Shown in pieces: positions 10,113-21,660 of a DNA stretch of 64,000 bases; the stretch's first letter is position 1; each line of letters begins with the position of its first letter. The stretch comes from Castanea sativa (Eukaryota > Streptophyta > Magnoliopsida > Fagales > Fagaceae): NCBI RefSeq assembly GCF_040712315.1, contig NC_134020.1, forward strand, positions 12,172,751-12,236,750. The letters run 5' to 3'. Under the pieces are notes generated by a model, which was not told the DNA's origin, made no database searches, and saw only the letters and a list, made by a program, of their open reading frames with translations. A program made the position numbers and the translations under genes.

Positions 10113-13100
10113 ACGACTCTGGATGCGCCCGACGCGGTGACAGCAGAGGAGGCCATGTGCGAAGACCTTGAGAAGTTCTTGATATCGGATGATCCCCAAA
10201 GATTCTTCCAGGTTGGGATATGTTTACCTCACCAGGAGAAGATGGAATTAGTGGAGTTTCTAAAGAACAACATTGATGTTTTTGCCTGGGACCCCTATGA
10301 GGCCCCGGGTGTTGACCCAAGCTTCATTTGTCATCATTTGAACGTCAATCTTGCTATTCCTCCTAGAAGGCAGCCCCCTCGGCGTTCCTCGAAGGAGCAT
10401 TCTGAAGCCGTTAGAGAGGAGGTGCTCAAGCTCAAGAAGGTTAGGGCTATCAAAGAGGTCTTTTATCCAAAGTGGTTGGCACATACGGTCATGGTTAAAA
10501 AGAATAGTGGAAAATGGAGAGTGTGTGTAGACTTTACAGACTTAAATAAGGCCTACCCAAAGGACTCTTTCCCGATGCCCCGCATCGACCAACTAGTGGA
10601 CGCCACGGTCGGCCATCCTCGGATGAGTTTTTTGGACGCCTTCTAGGGGTACCACCAAATCCCGCTAGCGGCAAAGGATCAAGAGAAAACTGCCTTTATT
10701 ACTCCAACAGGCAATTATCATTATAAGGTGATGCCGTTCGGGTTGAAGAACGCTGGGGCTACTTACCAAAGGATGATGACCAGGATGTTTGAATTCCAGC
10801 TTAGAAAGACCATTGAAATATATGTGGATGACATGGTAGTGAAGAGCAAGGTGATATCTGCGCACCTGAAAGATTTGGACGACACTTTCCAAGTACTTAG
10901 AAAGTACAGGTTGCGTCTTAATGCCTCGAAGTGTTCTTTTGGTGTGAGTTCTGGGAAGTTCTTAGGTTATATGGTCACTCATAGGGGAATAGAGGTGAAT
11001 CCTGCACAGGTCAGAGCTATTCAAACCTTGCAGCCACCTCAGAATCCAAAGGAAGTTTAGAAGTTAATCGGAATGATTGCCGCTCTTAGCCGGTTCATCT
11101 CCCGGTCAGCTGATCGATGCAGGCCTTTCTTCCAACTATTGAATAAGTGGAAAGGGTTCCAATGGTCCGATGAGTGCATTGTAGCCTTCCAACAACTTAA
11201 GGAATATCTTTCCCGGCCACCCATTATGTCTCGGCCTGAGGTAGATGAGGTCCTATTTGCGTATCTGGTAGTGGCCGTCCATGCGGTCAGCTTGGTCCTC
11301 ATAAGGAACGACGGTGGGGTGCAAAGGCCGGTCTATTACATCAGCAAGACGCTGAATGATGCCGAGGTGCGTTATCTGCTTTTGGAGAAAGCACTTCTAG
11401 CCGTAGTTCATGCCACGCGGAGGCTTCCTCATTATTTCCAGTCCCACACCGTTGTAGTTTTAACCCAACTGTCTCTCAAGTCAGTGCTGCACAGTGCCGA
11501 CTATTCTGGAAGGGTGGCTAAATGGGGATCTATTTTGGGAGCCTTTGACATCAAATACAGGCCACGTACCTCGATGAAGGGCCAGGTTCTTGCAGATTTG
11601 GTGGCAGAGTTTGCTGAACCAATGTTGGAAGAAACTTTGAAGGAATCACACGTGGATGAGAAATCAGTTGGCATGATTACGAGCGAAAGACCTTTGACTT
11701 GGAACGTATCCATTGATGGGGCGGCTAACCAGAGAGGGTCTGGCATCGGACTCGTCCTGGTATCCCCCGAAGGGATTGTCTTTGAAAAATCCTTAAGTTG
11801 GCGTTCTTGGCTACTAATAATGAGGCCGAGTACGAAGCAGTCTTGATCGGCATGAACATGGTACATAAGATGGGCGAAAAGGAAGTCCACATGCTCTCGG
11901 ATTCTCAATTAGTGGTCGGTCAGGTGACGGGGACCATGAAGGCTAGGGACCCCAGGATGAAAGAATACTTGACCGAGGTTAAACGTTTACAATCTAAATT
12001 TAATTCCTTTATTTTGGCTCACGTTTCTAGAAGTGGGAATACACATGCAGACTCTTTGGCTACCTTAGTGACATCCTCGGCTCAGGGTTTGCCTAGGATT
12101 ATCCTTGTCGAAGATTTGCTAACGCCAGCTCTTACCACCGTGGGGGCAGCCCAGATCCATTTGATAAGGCCTGGACTTAATTGGATCGATTCTATGATAT
12201 CTTTTCTGAAAAACGACATTCTCCCCGATGACAAGTCTGAAGCAGACAAGATCCGTCGAAAGGCACCGCGTTTTTGGTTGTCCGAGGATCAGAAATTGTA
12301 TAAACGGTCCTTCTCCGGACCATATCTGTTATGCGTCGACCCTGAAGCAACGGAGGTGCTTTTGGAAGAACTGCATGAGGGAATTTGTGGAAGCCATACT
12401 GGGGGAAGGTCCCTAGCTCATAGGGCACTAACACAAGGGTATTGGTGGCCCAATATGCAGAGGGAAGCTCAGGACTATGCCAGAAAGTGTGACCAATGCC
12501 AGAGGTTCGCTCCTAACATCCATCAACCTGGAGGAATACTTAACCCTCTATCCAGTCCTTGGCCCTTCGCTCAATGGGGATTAGACATAGTAGGACCATT
12601 TTCGAGGGCTGTGGGAAACAAAAGGTGGTTGCTTGTGGGGACCGACTACTTCACCAAATGGGTAGAGGCTGAGCCCTTGGCAAATATTAGGGATGCTGAT
12701 TCTAAGAAGTTCATCTGGAAGAACATCATCACCAGATTTGGAGTGCCACATACACTCATTTCGGACAATGGCGTCCAATTTGATAATAGAGCTTTTAGGA
12801 AATACTGTGGTGATATGGGCATCATAAATAGGTATTCTACTCCAGCTTATCCTCAGGGAAACGGGCAGGCCGAGGCCGTTAACAAAGTGATAGTTAGTGG
12901 ACTCAAGAAAAGGCTGGACGATGCGAAGGGCAAATGGGTAGAGGAACTACCACACGTTCTATGGATGTATCGAACTATGCCGCGCAGATCCACAGGAGAA
13001 ACGCCATTTTCTATGACTTATGGGGCCGAGGTAGTGATACCTTTAGAATTTGGTTTTCCCACGTTGAGGACGAGTACTTTTAGCCTAGAAAATAACAACG

Positions 13101-13420
13101 GCCTCCTGGAAAAGAGCCTAGATTTAGTTGAGGAACGGCGAGATACAGCTATGGTCAAAATGGCTTATTATCAGCAACAGCTTAAATGAAGGTATGATGC
13201 CCATGTGAAGCTCAGACCACTCGCGCCGGGGGATCTGGTTCTGAGAAAGGTTGTAGGTACTGCTAGAAACCCAGCTTGGGGTAAATTAGGACCGAACTGG
13301 GAAGGACCATATCGGATTATATCTGTAGCAGGTATAGGTTCATATCAACTAGCTGATTTAGATGAAAGAGTTGTACAACGTCCGTGGAATGTAAACAACC
13401 TTCGAAGGTATTATTATTAA
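10107..13420 (+). pseudogene. pol region of element 1 (RT, two RNase H, integrase), broken
   Basis: Order of domains: RT about 10400-11000 with YVDD at 10821-10832; gypsy RNase H about 11225-11620; second RNase H about 11700-12085 (SIDGAANQ, NEAEYEA, SDSQLVV and NTHADSLA carry the acidic residues); integrase with a His/Cys zinc-binding region about 12390-12510 and catalytic D, D, E codons at 12584, 12764 and 12872 (35 residues between the last two). Breaks: TAG at about 10644 and 11058 (both CAG in origin by comparison with element 2), a 1-nt loss in an A run near 11793, and TGA at 13187 (probably CGA). The natural end is the TAA at 13418. Final residues GPYRI...RRYYY follow the usual chromatin-proximal C-terminus of these integrases. 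Confidence 0.9.
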
Positions 13421-13490
13421 TAAATGGCGCTTTTGTCGTTTGTGATTTAAGTTATAAATGTATATGGACCTATCAATTACAACTCTTGAA

Positions 13491-14400
13491 GTATCAAACA
13501 GAAACTTGGTTATGTATAGTCCTCGGATTACATGCCTTGTGGAAATTGATGTCTTATTATTTGTTAAACAGAACCTTAGTTATGCCGGGTCCTCGGGCCT
13601 TCTACTTTGGAGAAATTAACATCTTAAGTTACTTTTACTAAGTATCAAACAAAAACTTGGTTATGTATAGTCCTCGAACTACATGCCTTGTGGAAATTGA
13701 TGTCTTATTATTTGTTAAACAGAACCTTAGTTATGCCGGGTCCTCGGGCCTTCTACTTTGGGGAAATTAACATCTTAAGTTACTTTTACTAAGTATCAAA
13801 CAGAAACTTGGTTATGTATAGTCCTCGGACTACATGCCTTGTGGAAATTGATGTCTTATTATTTGTTAAACAGAACCTTAGTTATGCCGGGTCCTCGGGC
13901 CTTCTACTTTGGAAAAATTAACATCTTAAGTTATTTTTACTAAGTATCAAACAGAAACTTGGTTATGTATAGTCCTCGGACTACATGCCTTATGGAAATT
14001 GATGTCTTATTATTTGTTAAACAGAACCTTAGTTATGCCGGGTCCTCGGGCCTTCTACTTTGGGGAATTTAACATCTTAAATTACTTTTACTAAGTATCA
14101 AACATAAACTTGGTTATGTATGGTCCTCGGACTACATACCCAGTGGAAATTGATATCTAATTATTTGTTAAACAGAACCTTAGTTATGCCGGGTCCTCGG
14201 ACCTTCTACTTTGGGGAAATTAACATCTTAAGTTACTGTTATTAAATATCAAACAGAAACTTGCTCATGTATGGTCCTCGGACTACATACCTAATGGAAA
14301 TTTATATCTGATTGTTTGTTGAATAAAATCGCAGTTAGAATTGGGTCTTATGTTATATATCTTTAAGTGTCAGGCAGAAATTTGGTAAGGAAGGATCCTC
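13491..14400 (+). repeat. 151-bp tandem array with a two-subunit structure, element 1
   Basis: Copies start at 13491, 13642, 13793, 13944, 14095 and 14246, an exact 151-bp period, with the last ones decayed. Each unit is a dimer of two related halves of about 75 bp. One half has gttaaacagaaccttag followed by gggtcctcggg; the other has gtatcaaacagaaacttgg followed by agtcctcgga. The array lies between the end of pol and the 3' end of the antisense gene. Element 2 has a related array at the same place. Tandem repeats in this part of Tat/Ogre elements are known as a source of satellite DNA. Confidence 0.9.
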
Positions 14401-14775
14401 GGACCCCACACTTTACTAGACTTAGCATTTCAGATTATAAGTCTTAAATATTACATGGGTTTGCAAAAGAAGGTACTACTTACTAGCCAAACCAGGTCAG
14501 TCTTTGTTAGGTTCTTTCATGCTTTACCTCTTAAGGCAAATATGTTTATTGCTGTTTAAAGTTTTAATTGGTCAATTGCTGAAAGTGGAGTTGTTTATCT
14601 CATTCTTTCTTTTGCTGTGTGCTAATGAGAACTTTTGGGGTAAGCATAAAAAGCAAAAGATGAAATAAACACAATACAGATCAAAATCAAATACAACTGT
14701 CTTTTATTAATTGTGTTGATACATGTCTCACTACATTGAAAGTTCTAAGCAAAAAAGCTAAACCTATGTATGACC
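14401..14775. other. Noncoding spacer between array and antisense gene
   Basis: No frame is visible. This segment should contain the 3' UTR of the antisense gene; no clear terminator or poly(A) signal was assigned. Confidence 0.4.
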
Positions 14776-17336
14776 CTAAGCTTTCGGAGAAGGGTTTTGC
14801 TGAGAAGTGCTGGTAGCCTCAGTGTCTTTTAATTCCAGCTCAAAGGAAGACAGAACTTGCTTTCCTTTGTCTGTTGTAGTGGTTGGAGGGATCACAGGTT
14901 CTACACTCTGGCTCAAGCCATTCTCGGCACCGCCACTCCCTTCCTTCTCTTTGTTGGAACCTGAAGGTTCTGTAGGATCCGGAATGAGCTCTGGAATCAT
15001 AGGAGGAAGAGCAGGAGGAATTGTCTCAGGGGCAGGAGTAGCAGCAGGAGTCTCTTCTATCTCCTGTATGTCTAGGGGAAGCCAAATGTTTTCGGACTTC
15101 CTCAGCTTGGAGGCTGAAGGAACTCCTGCTACGTTTAGGGCTTCCCCCCAGACTTGCTGACAGTATTCTCGGCACACGGCCGCGAAAGCCTCTGTCAACT
15201 GTTCCTCCGTTGTAGCTACCCCTTCCTTGTAACTAGCCTGCTTTGCAGCCTCCAGAGAATGCTTGAAGGTTCTAGCTTCCTCCTTTAATCGCGCAAGCTC
15301 CTTCTCCAAGTCCGAGCGTTCCTTCTGGGCTTGGGAGAGCTCATCATTCTTTTGATGAAGAAGCTTGCACTGCCCTTCTACTTGAGTCCTCATCGTTCTC
15401 AGATTGGCCTCGGCGCCGTCTCTTTCTCTTTTTAAGTTGGCCAACTGAGAGGAGAGTCTCTCGTTTTCAGCTAGGGCCTGGCCTAAAGACTTCTCAGTCT
15501 CTAGACGAATTTCCTGCTCCATTCTGGCCCTCTTCTGAGAATCCTCCATGAATTTCTCAGCAGCAAAGACCTCTTGAACGGCCTATGACAAAGTATCAGA
15601 GGGTTAGGAGTAGCAAAATATTTACAAATAGCCAGATATTATAAATAATGAAGTATGCGCATGGAGAGGAACATACCAGGGCTAAGTTCCTTTTCAGAGA
15701 AAGGAACAGCTGAAGCTGGCTCATCTTCTCCAAGGCATCCATATCCTTGGGCAACAAAAGAGAGCGCTCCAACGCCTCGGCCAAATGGTGGGTGTGGCCT
15801 TGCTGGAGTGCCCTGATGCTGGACTAGCAAGAGATTGGTGCTCCGTCCAATCTCAAGTCAGGAGACCAGGTAGCCGGTGCCCGGTGCACCTCGGCCATAT
15901 CCCTAATCTCCCCACTCTTAACTGAACGGGCACGTCCTTTGCCCTTGTCTAGTTTCTGCTGCGGGGCTTGTTGTGGCTGCTGTCTGGGCTTCTTTGGTTT
16001 TTCGCCACCAGCCTCCTCGGCCTCCCCCTTCCTTTTCTTCTTTGGCTCCTCAACTGGAGGCTTAGGATCAGTTGGAGGAGGGGGAGGTGGCAAAGCCGGG
16101 GGAACTTGGGACCTTCCCGCTCTCTTTTGGGCGACTCTCTCGCCCCTTTTGTTTAGAAGGCTGCTGAGTACATCCATCTCTTCCTCTTCAGAATCGTCTT
16201 CGGGACAGGCAACTATTAAGCCTGCAATTCCGGAGGCCTCGGCAGGCTCTTCTTCTTCGTCAGATAGCACGACAAACTGGTTCCCTCGGGGTCTTTCGAC
16301 GTCCTCGGGTTGAAACCGGTCTATCTCGTCGTCCAACGTGTGCGAAGAGGATACTTGCTCCTCCGGAACAGCAGTTGCTTGAGAGTGCGTCGAGAGAGGG
16401 ATCGCCGCGATAGGTTGCGTGTAGAGGATGGTGTTGGGGTCGTCGGGAATGTCGTGGTCGGCAAGAAAGTGCGGTCTTGCTACGTGAATCCTCTTACGCC
16501 TTCTATCCCCCGCGATAATGGCGTTCTCTATCTCCTGGAAGTCCGAGGATATTGGGTCGTAGCCTAGTATCAGATGGGCCACTCTAAGTTGCAAGTCTTC
16601 ACTCACAAATACTTCTGAGCGCAGGACGCGATTCAGATCAGCAACGTTGCAGTGGCTCAAACGAGGGCACACGAGTTGTTTATCTGTATGAAAGAATACC
16701 AACAAAGCCAAGCACGGTTAGATTTGCAATGCATATGAGAAATCGAATTGGATGATGTGTAAAAGGAAATGAACAAATAGAAATTTTTGAGATTGAAGTA
16801 CGGGGTAGAGAAATGAACTCCTAAAGAGTCACACCTGGGTCTCCCCATACGACCGGGCAGTGAGGGCCATCATGCCAGTTGCCTGAGGCGATGAGGTAGT
16901 CGTCCTTCATGCCTTTATTGGACTTGGGCAGACATGAAATCAGCTTAACTACACTGGACCATGATTTGATGTAGTAACCTACTTTTGTAAGTTTGTGGCA
17001 CTCATACATGAACACGACGTCGTGCCAAGTGAGGTTTAAGCCCATCTGCTCATTTAGAGCGTCGACACTTCCTAAGACCCTAAATAGATTGGGTGCGCAC
17101 TGGTCTGGGCACAACCTCTGGTTGCGAAGGTATTCCCTAGTTACGCTTCTCATGGGGAGGGTCATCCCATCTTCTATGAAGGCAATCATGGGGATAATGA
17201 CCTCTCCCGTTTTCCTAGAATCACCTACGACTTCTGTCGGACAATATTTCAAACCTACGTCGCTGGGAATGTGGTATTTGGCCCTAAAGCCTTCCATCCC
17301 AGCGGCAGTATCAACCAAACACTTAAATCTACCCAT
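14776..17336 (-). pseudogene. Antisense multi-exon gene of element 1 (gypsy-associated Transposase_28-like protein)
   Basis: Read on the minus strand, exons are 17336-16835, 16683-15677 and 15582-14776. Introns are 16834-16684 and 15676-15583, each GT...AG, and the joined phase is open except for one TAG at 15826-15824. Exon 1 encodes a globular domain with the marker GEVIIPMIAFIEDG, resembling the plant 'putative gypsy type transposon' family (PF04195). Exon 2 is acidic and proline-rich with a basic PKKKRKGE nuclear-signal-like motif. Exon 3 is a long coiled coil followed by a Pro/Ser/Thr-rich tail. The same gene with the same intron positions occurs in element 2. Extra antisense frames are known in Tat/Retand elements; function is unknown. 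Being antisense, the introns would not be removed from genomic RNA, so they can persist through transposition. Confidence 0.8.
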
Positions 17337-17711
17337 CTAAAATAAAGTAAAAGGCAGGCTTCAAGAAAGAATAGGGTTAAGAAGGAAGCCGAGGACAGAA
17401 TCCGAGAAGAAAAAGGTAGAGGAAGCAAGGACTTACGAGTTTGCAGTTATGCGAGTTTCCATGGGTTTTTGAAGAGAAAAGATGATGATTGATGCTTTGA
17501 TGTGATTGAATTCTGAAGAAATGAATGAGGGCGCAGATTTCCAAACGTCATGACGTGTGGGAGGCGGCCTCGAAGTTGGATTTTTCCCGCCCAAATTTCT
17601 AGGGGGTGATGAGGACCGTTGGATGCTCATCTCACCGTTGAACGTGGGGAACAGGGTGTAACTTGCAGTCATAAATGCGCGTGTTCTGGAAGTCGAAGCG
17701 TAAAACGGCAT
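17337..17711 (-). promoter_or_regulatory. Leader exon and 5' intron of the antisense gene
   Basis: On the minus strand a donor ACTC/GTAAGT at 17437/17436 and an acceptor TTTTAG directly before the ATG at 17336 define a 100-bp intron. Upstream of it is an open stretch (17711-17438) that is not in phase with the ATG, so it is best read as a 5' UTR exon. A block of this leader (fpTFNGEMSIQR in one frame) is recognisable in element 2 near 55525-55560. The promoter should lie between here and the 3' LTR. Confidence 0.5.
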
Positions 17712-17812
17712 TTTTTAGGAATGAAACGACCCCCACACGCGTGGTGATGTACGAAACGTGTGGAGGGAGCTCTGGTCGGATCAAAACCCTATTTTTCTCC
17801 TCGGATGACAAA

Positions 17813-17834
17813 AAATAAAGTTTTGAGGGGCTAT
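17813..17834 (+). other. Purine-rich tract before the 3' LTR
   Basis: The sequence aaagttttgaggggctat lies directly before the 3' LTR. GAGGGG is the likely polypurine primer site for plus-strand synthesis. Confidence 0.5.
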
Positions 17835-18511
17835 TGTGGGGACTAAAAGGACCTAAGCAAGTATTTGGGCCTCGGGCTTAGTTGATGGGCTCTAGTTTGT
17901 TTTAGACTAAAAGCCTCTTAGAACTGTAGCTCGGCCCACGAGATGAGAGCCCGAGGATTTGTCCGAGGACGAATATCTCCTCGGACAGACCCACGATGAC
18001 CCTAGGATTCGCCAAAAAGATCAAGGCAGGGTTACGTAAAAACCGTTGGTTAAAAGGGAGACTTAAGCGCCTTCCAGACGCAACGATGTGAGGGAAATAT
18101 CTTATGAAAAGGCTGCTACCTCCACATTAAAGACCCTACACCTACCTTCCTGGCCGCATTAATGGGGAAATGACCCCTGGATAGTAGAATAAAAACTTTC
18201 TAGCTATTATATAAGGATTGGAAGAAGGTGGTGAAGGGGGGATCGAGGAGTTAGCAGAAAAAGAACTAAGAACTGTAATTCTGGCATAAAAGAGAAACAA
18301 TACATAAATTGTCCTCGGCTTACGTTCGAGGAGGTTCCCTTGTCATATTTGTTTATTATTTGCAAAGATTGTGGCTTTCTAGCCTGTTTGTTAAGTTTCC
18401 AACACCCCTAAACTAGATTTCAAATCCACACTCTACAAATCTTATTGTTTAAGGCTCATTGGGCCTGAACCCACGTCTATCTTTGGGTCCAGGTGCAACT
18501 GTGCGCTTACA
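17835..18511 (+). repeat. 3' LTR of element 1
   Basis: It has the same 677-bp length and ends as the 5' LTR. It is followed by agaac, the target duplication. Confidence 0.93.
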
Positions 18512-18790
18512 AGAACACAAAGAAAGTCATTCATAAACCAAAGAAAAGAAAACAAAGAGGAACTTGCAAAAGATAGAACCTGAAAATTTGTTGGTTGAAT
18601 GCTTCTTTCGGGCCTTGTTCATTTAAAAAAAAATAGTTAACGTGAAAAATATAGAAAAAAAGAAAAAGAGAGTTAATGATCAAAATATAAAAAATATAGA
18701 AAATTAAATTTAAAAAAAAATAGAAAAAAAGAGAGTTAACGTGATACATTAAAAAAAAAAAAGTAGAGCTCAAAGAAAGTCAATCATAAA
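18512..18790. repeat. Duplicated flank preserving a copy of the element 1 insertion site
   Basis: The DNA right of the element (caaagaaagtcattcataaa...) recurs at 18776. There it is directly preceded by gtgatacatt, an A run and agtag, the same sequence that lies left of the 5' LTR at about 7310-7345. The uninterrupted arrangement agtagagctcaaag thus survives next to the insertion. Confidence 0.75.
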
Positions 18791-19425
18791 CCAAAGAAAA
18801 GAAAACAAAGTGGAACTTGTAAAAGATAGAACCTGAAAATTTGTTGGAGCCTCTGACAATAAATGTCTTTAATCTGAATAAAAAGAAAGGAGGGTGTAGA
18901 ACTAAACTAAATATCTTCAATCTGAAGAAGAATGAGAGATAGAAACTGCAAAGCGTACGGGAGTTTGTGGGTTTTAAAGTGTAGAAGTTTTAATTTACAT
19001 ATTTATCCTCGTTAGTTGAAAACTTGTAAGTGGATATGATGAGGGTACTTTAGGCATCCAAAATGTGGAATCCAAAAAGGGGAAGCCCCTTAAATAGTAG
19101 TATAGACAAAGAAAAGAAAACAAAGAGAAACTTGCAAAAGATAGAACCTGAAAATTTGTTGGAGCCTCTAACAATAAATGTCTTTAATTTGAATAAAAAG
19201 AAAGGAGGATGTAGAACTAAACTAAATATCTTCAATCTGAAGAAGAATGAGAGATAGAAACTGCAAAGTGTACGTGAGTTTGTGGGTTTTAAAGTGTAGG
19301 AGTTTTAATTTACATATTTATCCTCGTTAGTTGAAAACTTGTAAGTGGATATGATGAGAATACTTTAGGCAACCAAAATGTGGAATCCAAACAGGGGAAG
19401 CCCCTTAAATAGTAGTATAGATATA
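18791..19425. repeat. Two tandem copies of a ~317-bp unit
   Basis: The block from aaagaaaagaaaacaaag through aggggaagccccttaaatag occurs at about 18791-19107 and again at 19108-19425 with few differences. There is no coding potential. Confidence 0.85.
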
Positions 19426-20122
19426 GCACATATGATAGTGCAGGACCTCTAGGTCAACTTCTTCATCTTTAACCTCAAACAAAATTACACAATTTTTATA
19501 CATTTTTTTAGTATGTTGATAATTTACACAAATCCCATGTATTCAAGTTTGTTTTATTAATCATAAATGTTATAGTCAAAATCCAAGATTTTAAAATTTT
19601 AGTAGTAATCTATAGACTATATAGACTTATCAAAGAAAACAAAATCTATTCTCGTCAACAACTTAAAGGAAAATCTTTGAAGATGTTAATCTTATGGACA
19701 AAGCCTATCGATTTGAACAAAGAAACTCACTGGCAAACATAAACAACAACATCAAAGAAAATGAATGAATATTGGCAACTAGGACTCACAATCTCTATCT
19801 CTGCGATTTAATTCATCACAAGAATATGTACATTAATTTTGCTTTTTTTAGGAAAAGTAGGGAAAAAAAAAAACTATTTAGCTCTGTAATTTACAATTAG
19901 TTCTGAATTCCAATAAATACTCAGTAACAAATGCATTGAAAGATCAAAGGAGAGGTGAAATACAATTTTTATTCCTAAAATTTGGTCCAAGTTCAAATCA
20001 AAATCTAGATTCGGTTTAGGTGTTGAACCTTAGCAATTGAGAATTTAATAAAAAACCATCAATATACCAAAATACAACAAAACCTATACTAAATCAAGTA
20101 ACTGATGTCCAAAAAAACCTAA
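19426..20122. other. Noncoding stretch, nothing recognised
   Basis: A/T-rich, with no conserved frame or terminal repeat. Confidence 0.5.
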
Positions 20123-20251
20123 TGGTCCATTTGGATTGAGGGAGAGGGAGGGAGAGTAGAGTAGATTTAGCACAAAATTAACTTATTTTTAGCCAACTCT
20201 ACTCTACTCTCCTCCACTTCCCCTCCTTCCCCCCTCCATCCAAACAGGCCA
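20123..20251. mobile_element. Tourist-like MITE (129 bp) with TAA duplication
   Basis: The left end is TGGTCCATTTGGAT and the right end, reverse-complemented, is TGGCCTGTTTGGAT. The inverted repeat continues as purine-rich versus pyrimidine-rich arms (gagagtagagtag / ctactctactctc). It is flanked by TAA at 20120-20122 and 20252-20254. A 3-bp TAA duplication indicates PIF/Harbinger. Confidence 0.8.
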
Positions 20252-20565
20252 TAAACCCATTAATATTTCGAAATTAAAATAGAGGAAAACTACCAAATCA
20301 TGAGAAAACAAACCTTGAAATTGTGACACTAGACTCATAGCGGATTCGACATCTTTTTCAAGCTTCAAAAACAACTCTAGTGATAACTGTGGCGGATTGG
20401 AGCTTGGTGTGAGAAGGAGGAGGAGGAGAAGCTCAACATGTTTGAGGAAATATTTGGGATTTTATGCGGGTTTTAATTGTGTATAATAAGGTATATTAAA
20501 TTTAAATTTAATGGCTGATATGGTGTTTTAGGATTGTCTGGTGTAAAAGGTGTCTTTCAAGCCAC

Positions 20566-21333
20566 CATATAATATGTTTGGATAGCGTTTATAGAGAACA
20601 TTTTGTGTCTGGTGTTTGTATATACATGGAACCTACTGCTACAGTAACTTCCAATTAAGCGCAAAGACTGAACTGAAACACGTAACGTTTTTTTTCCTTC
20701 AACGCACTGTTCTTCGTGTTCTTCATGTTCTTCCTAAAACATACAATTCATGCTTGAAACCCAGCAAACCCATCAAAATAGAAGATCAAAACCAAGACCA
20801 AGACAGAAGCCACCAATCTGAGATTAAACCGATCAAACCCATATGAAAAAAATCAAAACCGATAAACCCATCAAACCCATATGAAACCAAAACCAAATCA
20901 AACCCATCAAAGCCCTATGAAACCAAAACCAAATCAAACCTATGAAACGGATCTACCCATCAAACCCACCGAGTTCCGATCAACCCATCCACCACCACCG
21001 AGTTCCCAAATCAAGAAACTAAAACATTAGTTTTTCATAAGACCAAACTCCATGGGAGAAAGAGAGAGGACGCTCCACCTCATGCATATCGAAGAGAGAG
21101 AGAAATCAATGTCTATTGGGAAAGGAGTGAAATAAAAAAATTAAAAAAAAACGCTATTGGGGAAGGACTGAAATAAAAATTTAAGAAAAATAAGAAAAAA
21201 AAACAAAAGCAAAAACACGCTACAGTAGTTTCAGCCCCAAAAACATGCTACAGTAGTTAAAATTATTTGCTACATTGTTTTCAGTTATCTATTTTCAGTT
21301 TTTAGCAAAATAAGCGGTATCCAAATAGACTCG
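20566..21333. mobile_element. Probable larger relative of the 'GTTTGGAT' MITEs
   Basis: The left end reads atgtttggatagcgttta. The right end, reverse-complemented, reads ctatttggataccgctta and then ttttgctaaaaactg, which matches the right arm of the MITE at 46148-46410. The interior (20616-21060) holds repeated aaacccatcaaa-type words and no gene. The left flank is TAA; the right flank is not a clean match, so the ends are approximate. Confidence 0.45.
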
Positions 21334-21660
21334 TATTTTAGTTATTGAGGACAATAACTTTTATTGAGGACCCCTCAATAAAACAACCCTGGTTAAAAGT
21401 AGAAAAAATAGACTCCTAGTCTAAAGTATGAAAATTTGGGTAAGTTTCTAGCAATGCTAGCTTTTTTCCCAACACAGGCACACAGCCCACAAATCAAATG
21501 CCTAATGGGTCTAGTAATCTTGTTCCAACAGAGCCCCAAATCCTTATTCTCAGTCCTCGCTCCTCATTATCTGTTGGCATGCAATTCAGTGTTCGTTTGC
21601 AGTTTAGCATTAGTTTTTTATTTTATTTTATTTTATTTTTGAAGTATGCATATATGGCCA

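Larger units (their letters stand above)
7346..18511 (+). mobile_element. Complete Tat-lineage Ty3/gypsy LTR retrotransposon (element 1, 11,166 bp)
   Basis: Two 677-bp LTRs flank a 9.8-kb interior with a primer binding site, gag, protease, RT, gypsy RNase H, a second RNase H, integrase, a tandem array, an antisense gene and a purine-rich tract before the 3' LTR. Flanks are agaat (7341-7345) and agaac (18512-18516), a 5-bp target duplication with one mismatch. Having two RNase H domains (gypsy-type plus an archaeal-like one) and an extra antisense frame is known for the Tat branch. The LTRs differ at about 18 positions (counted by eye), 17 of them transitions, so insertion is fairly recent. 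All its reading frames are broken, so this copy is not autonomous. Confidence 0.92.

Noticed and set aside
15939..16313. Plus-strand frame of 124 codons in element 1
   Set aside because: It is the opposite-strand shadow of the proline-rich exon 2 of the antisense gene.
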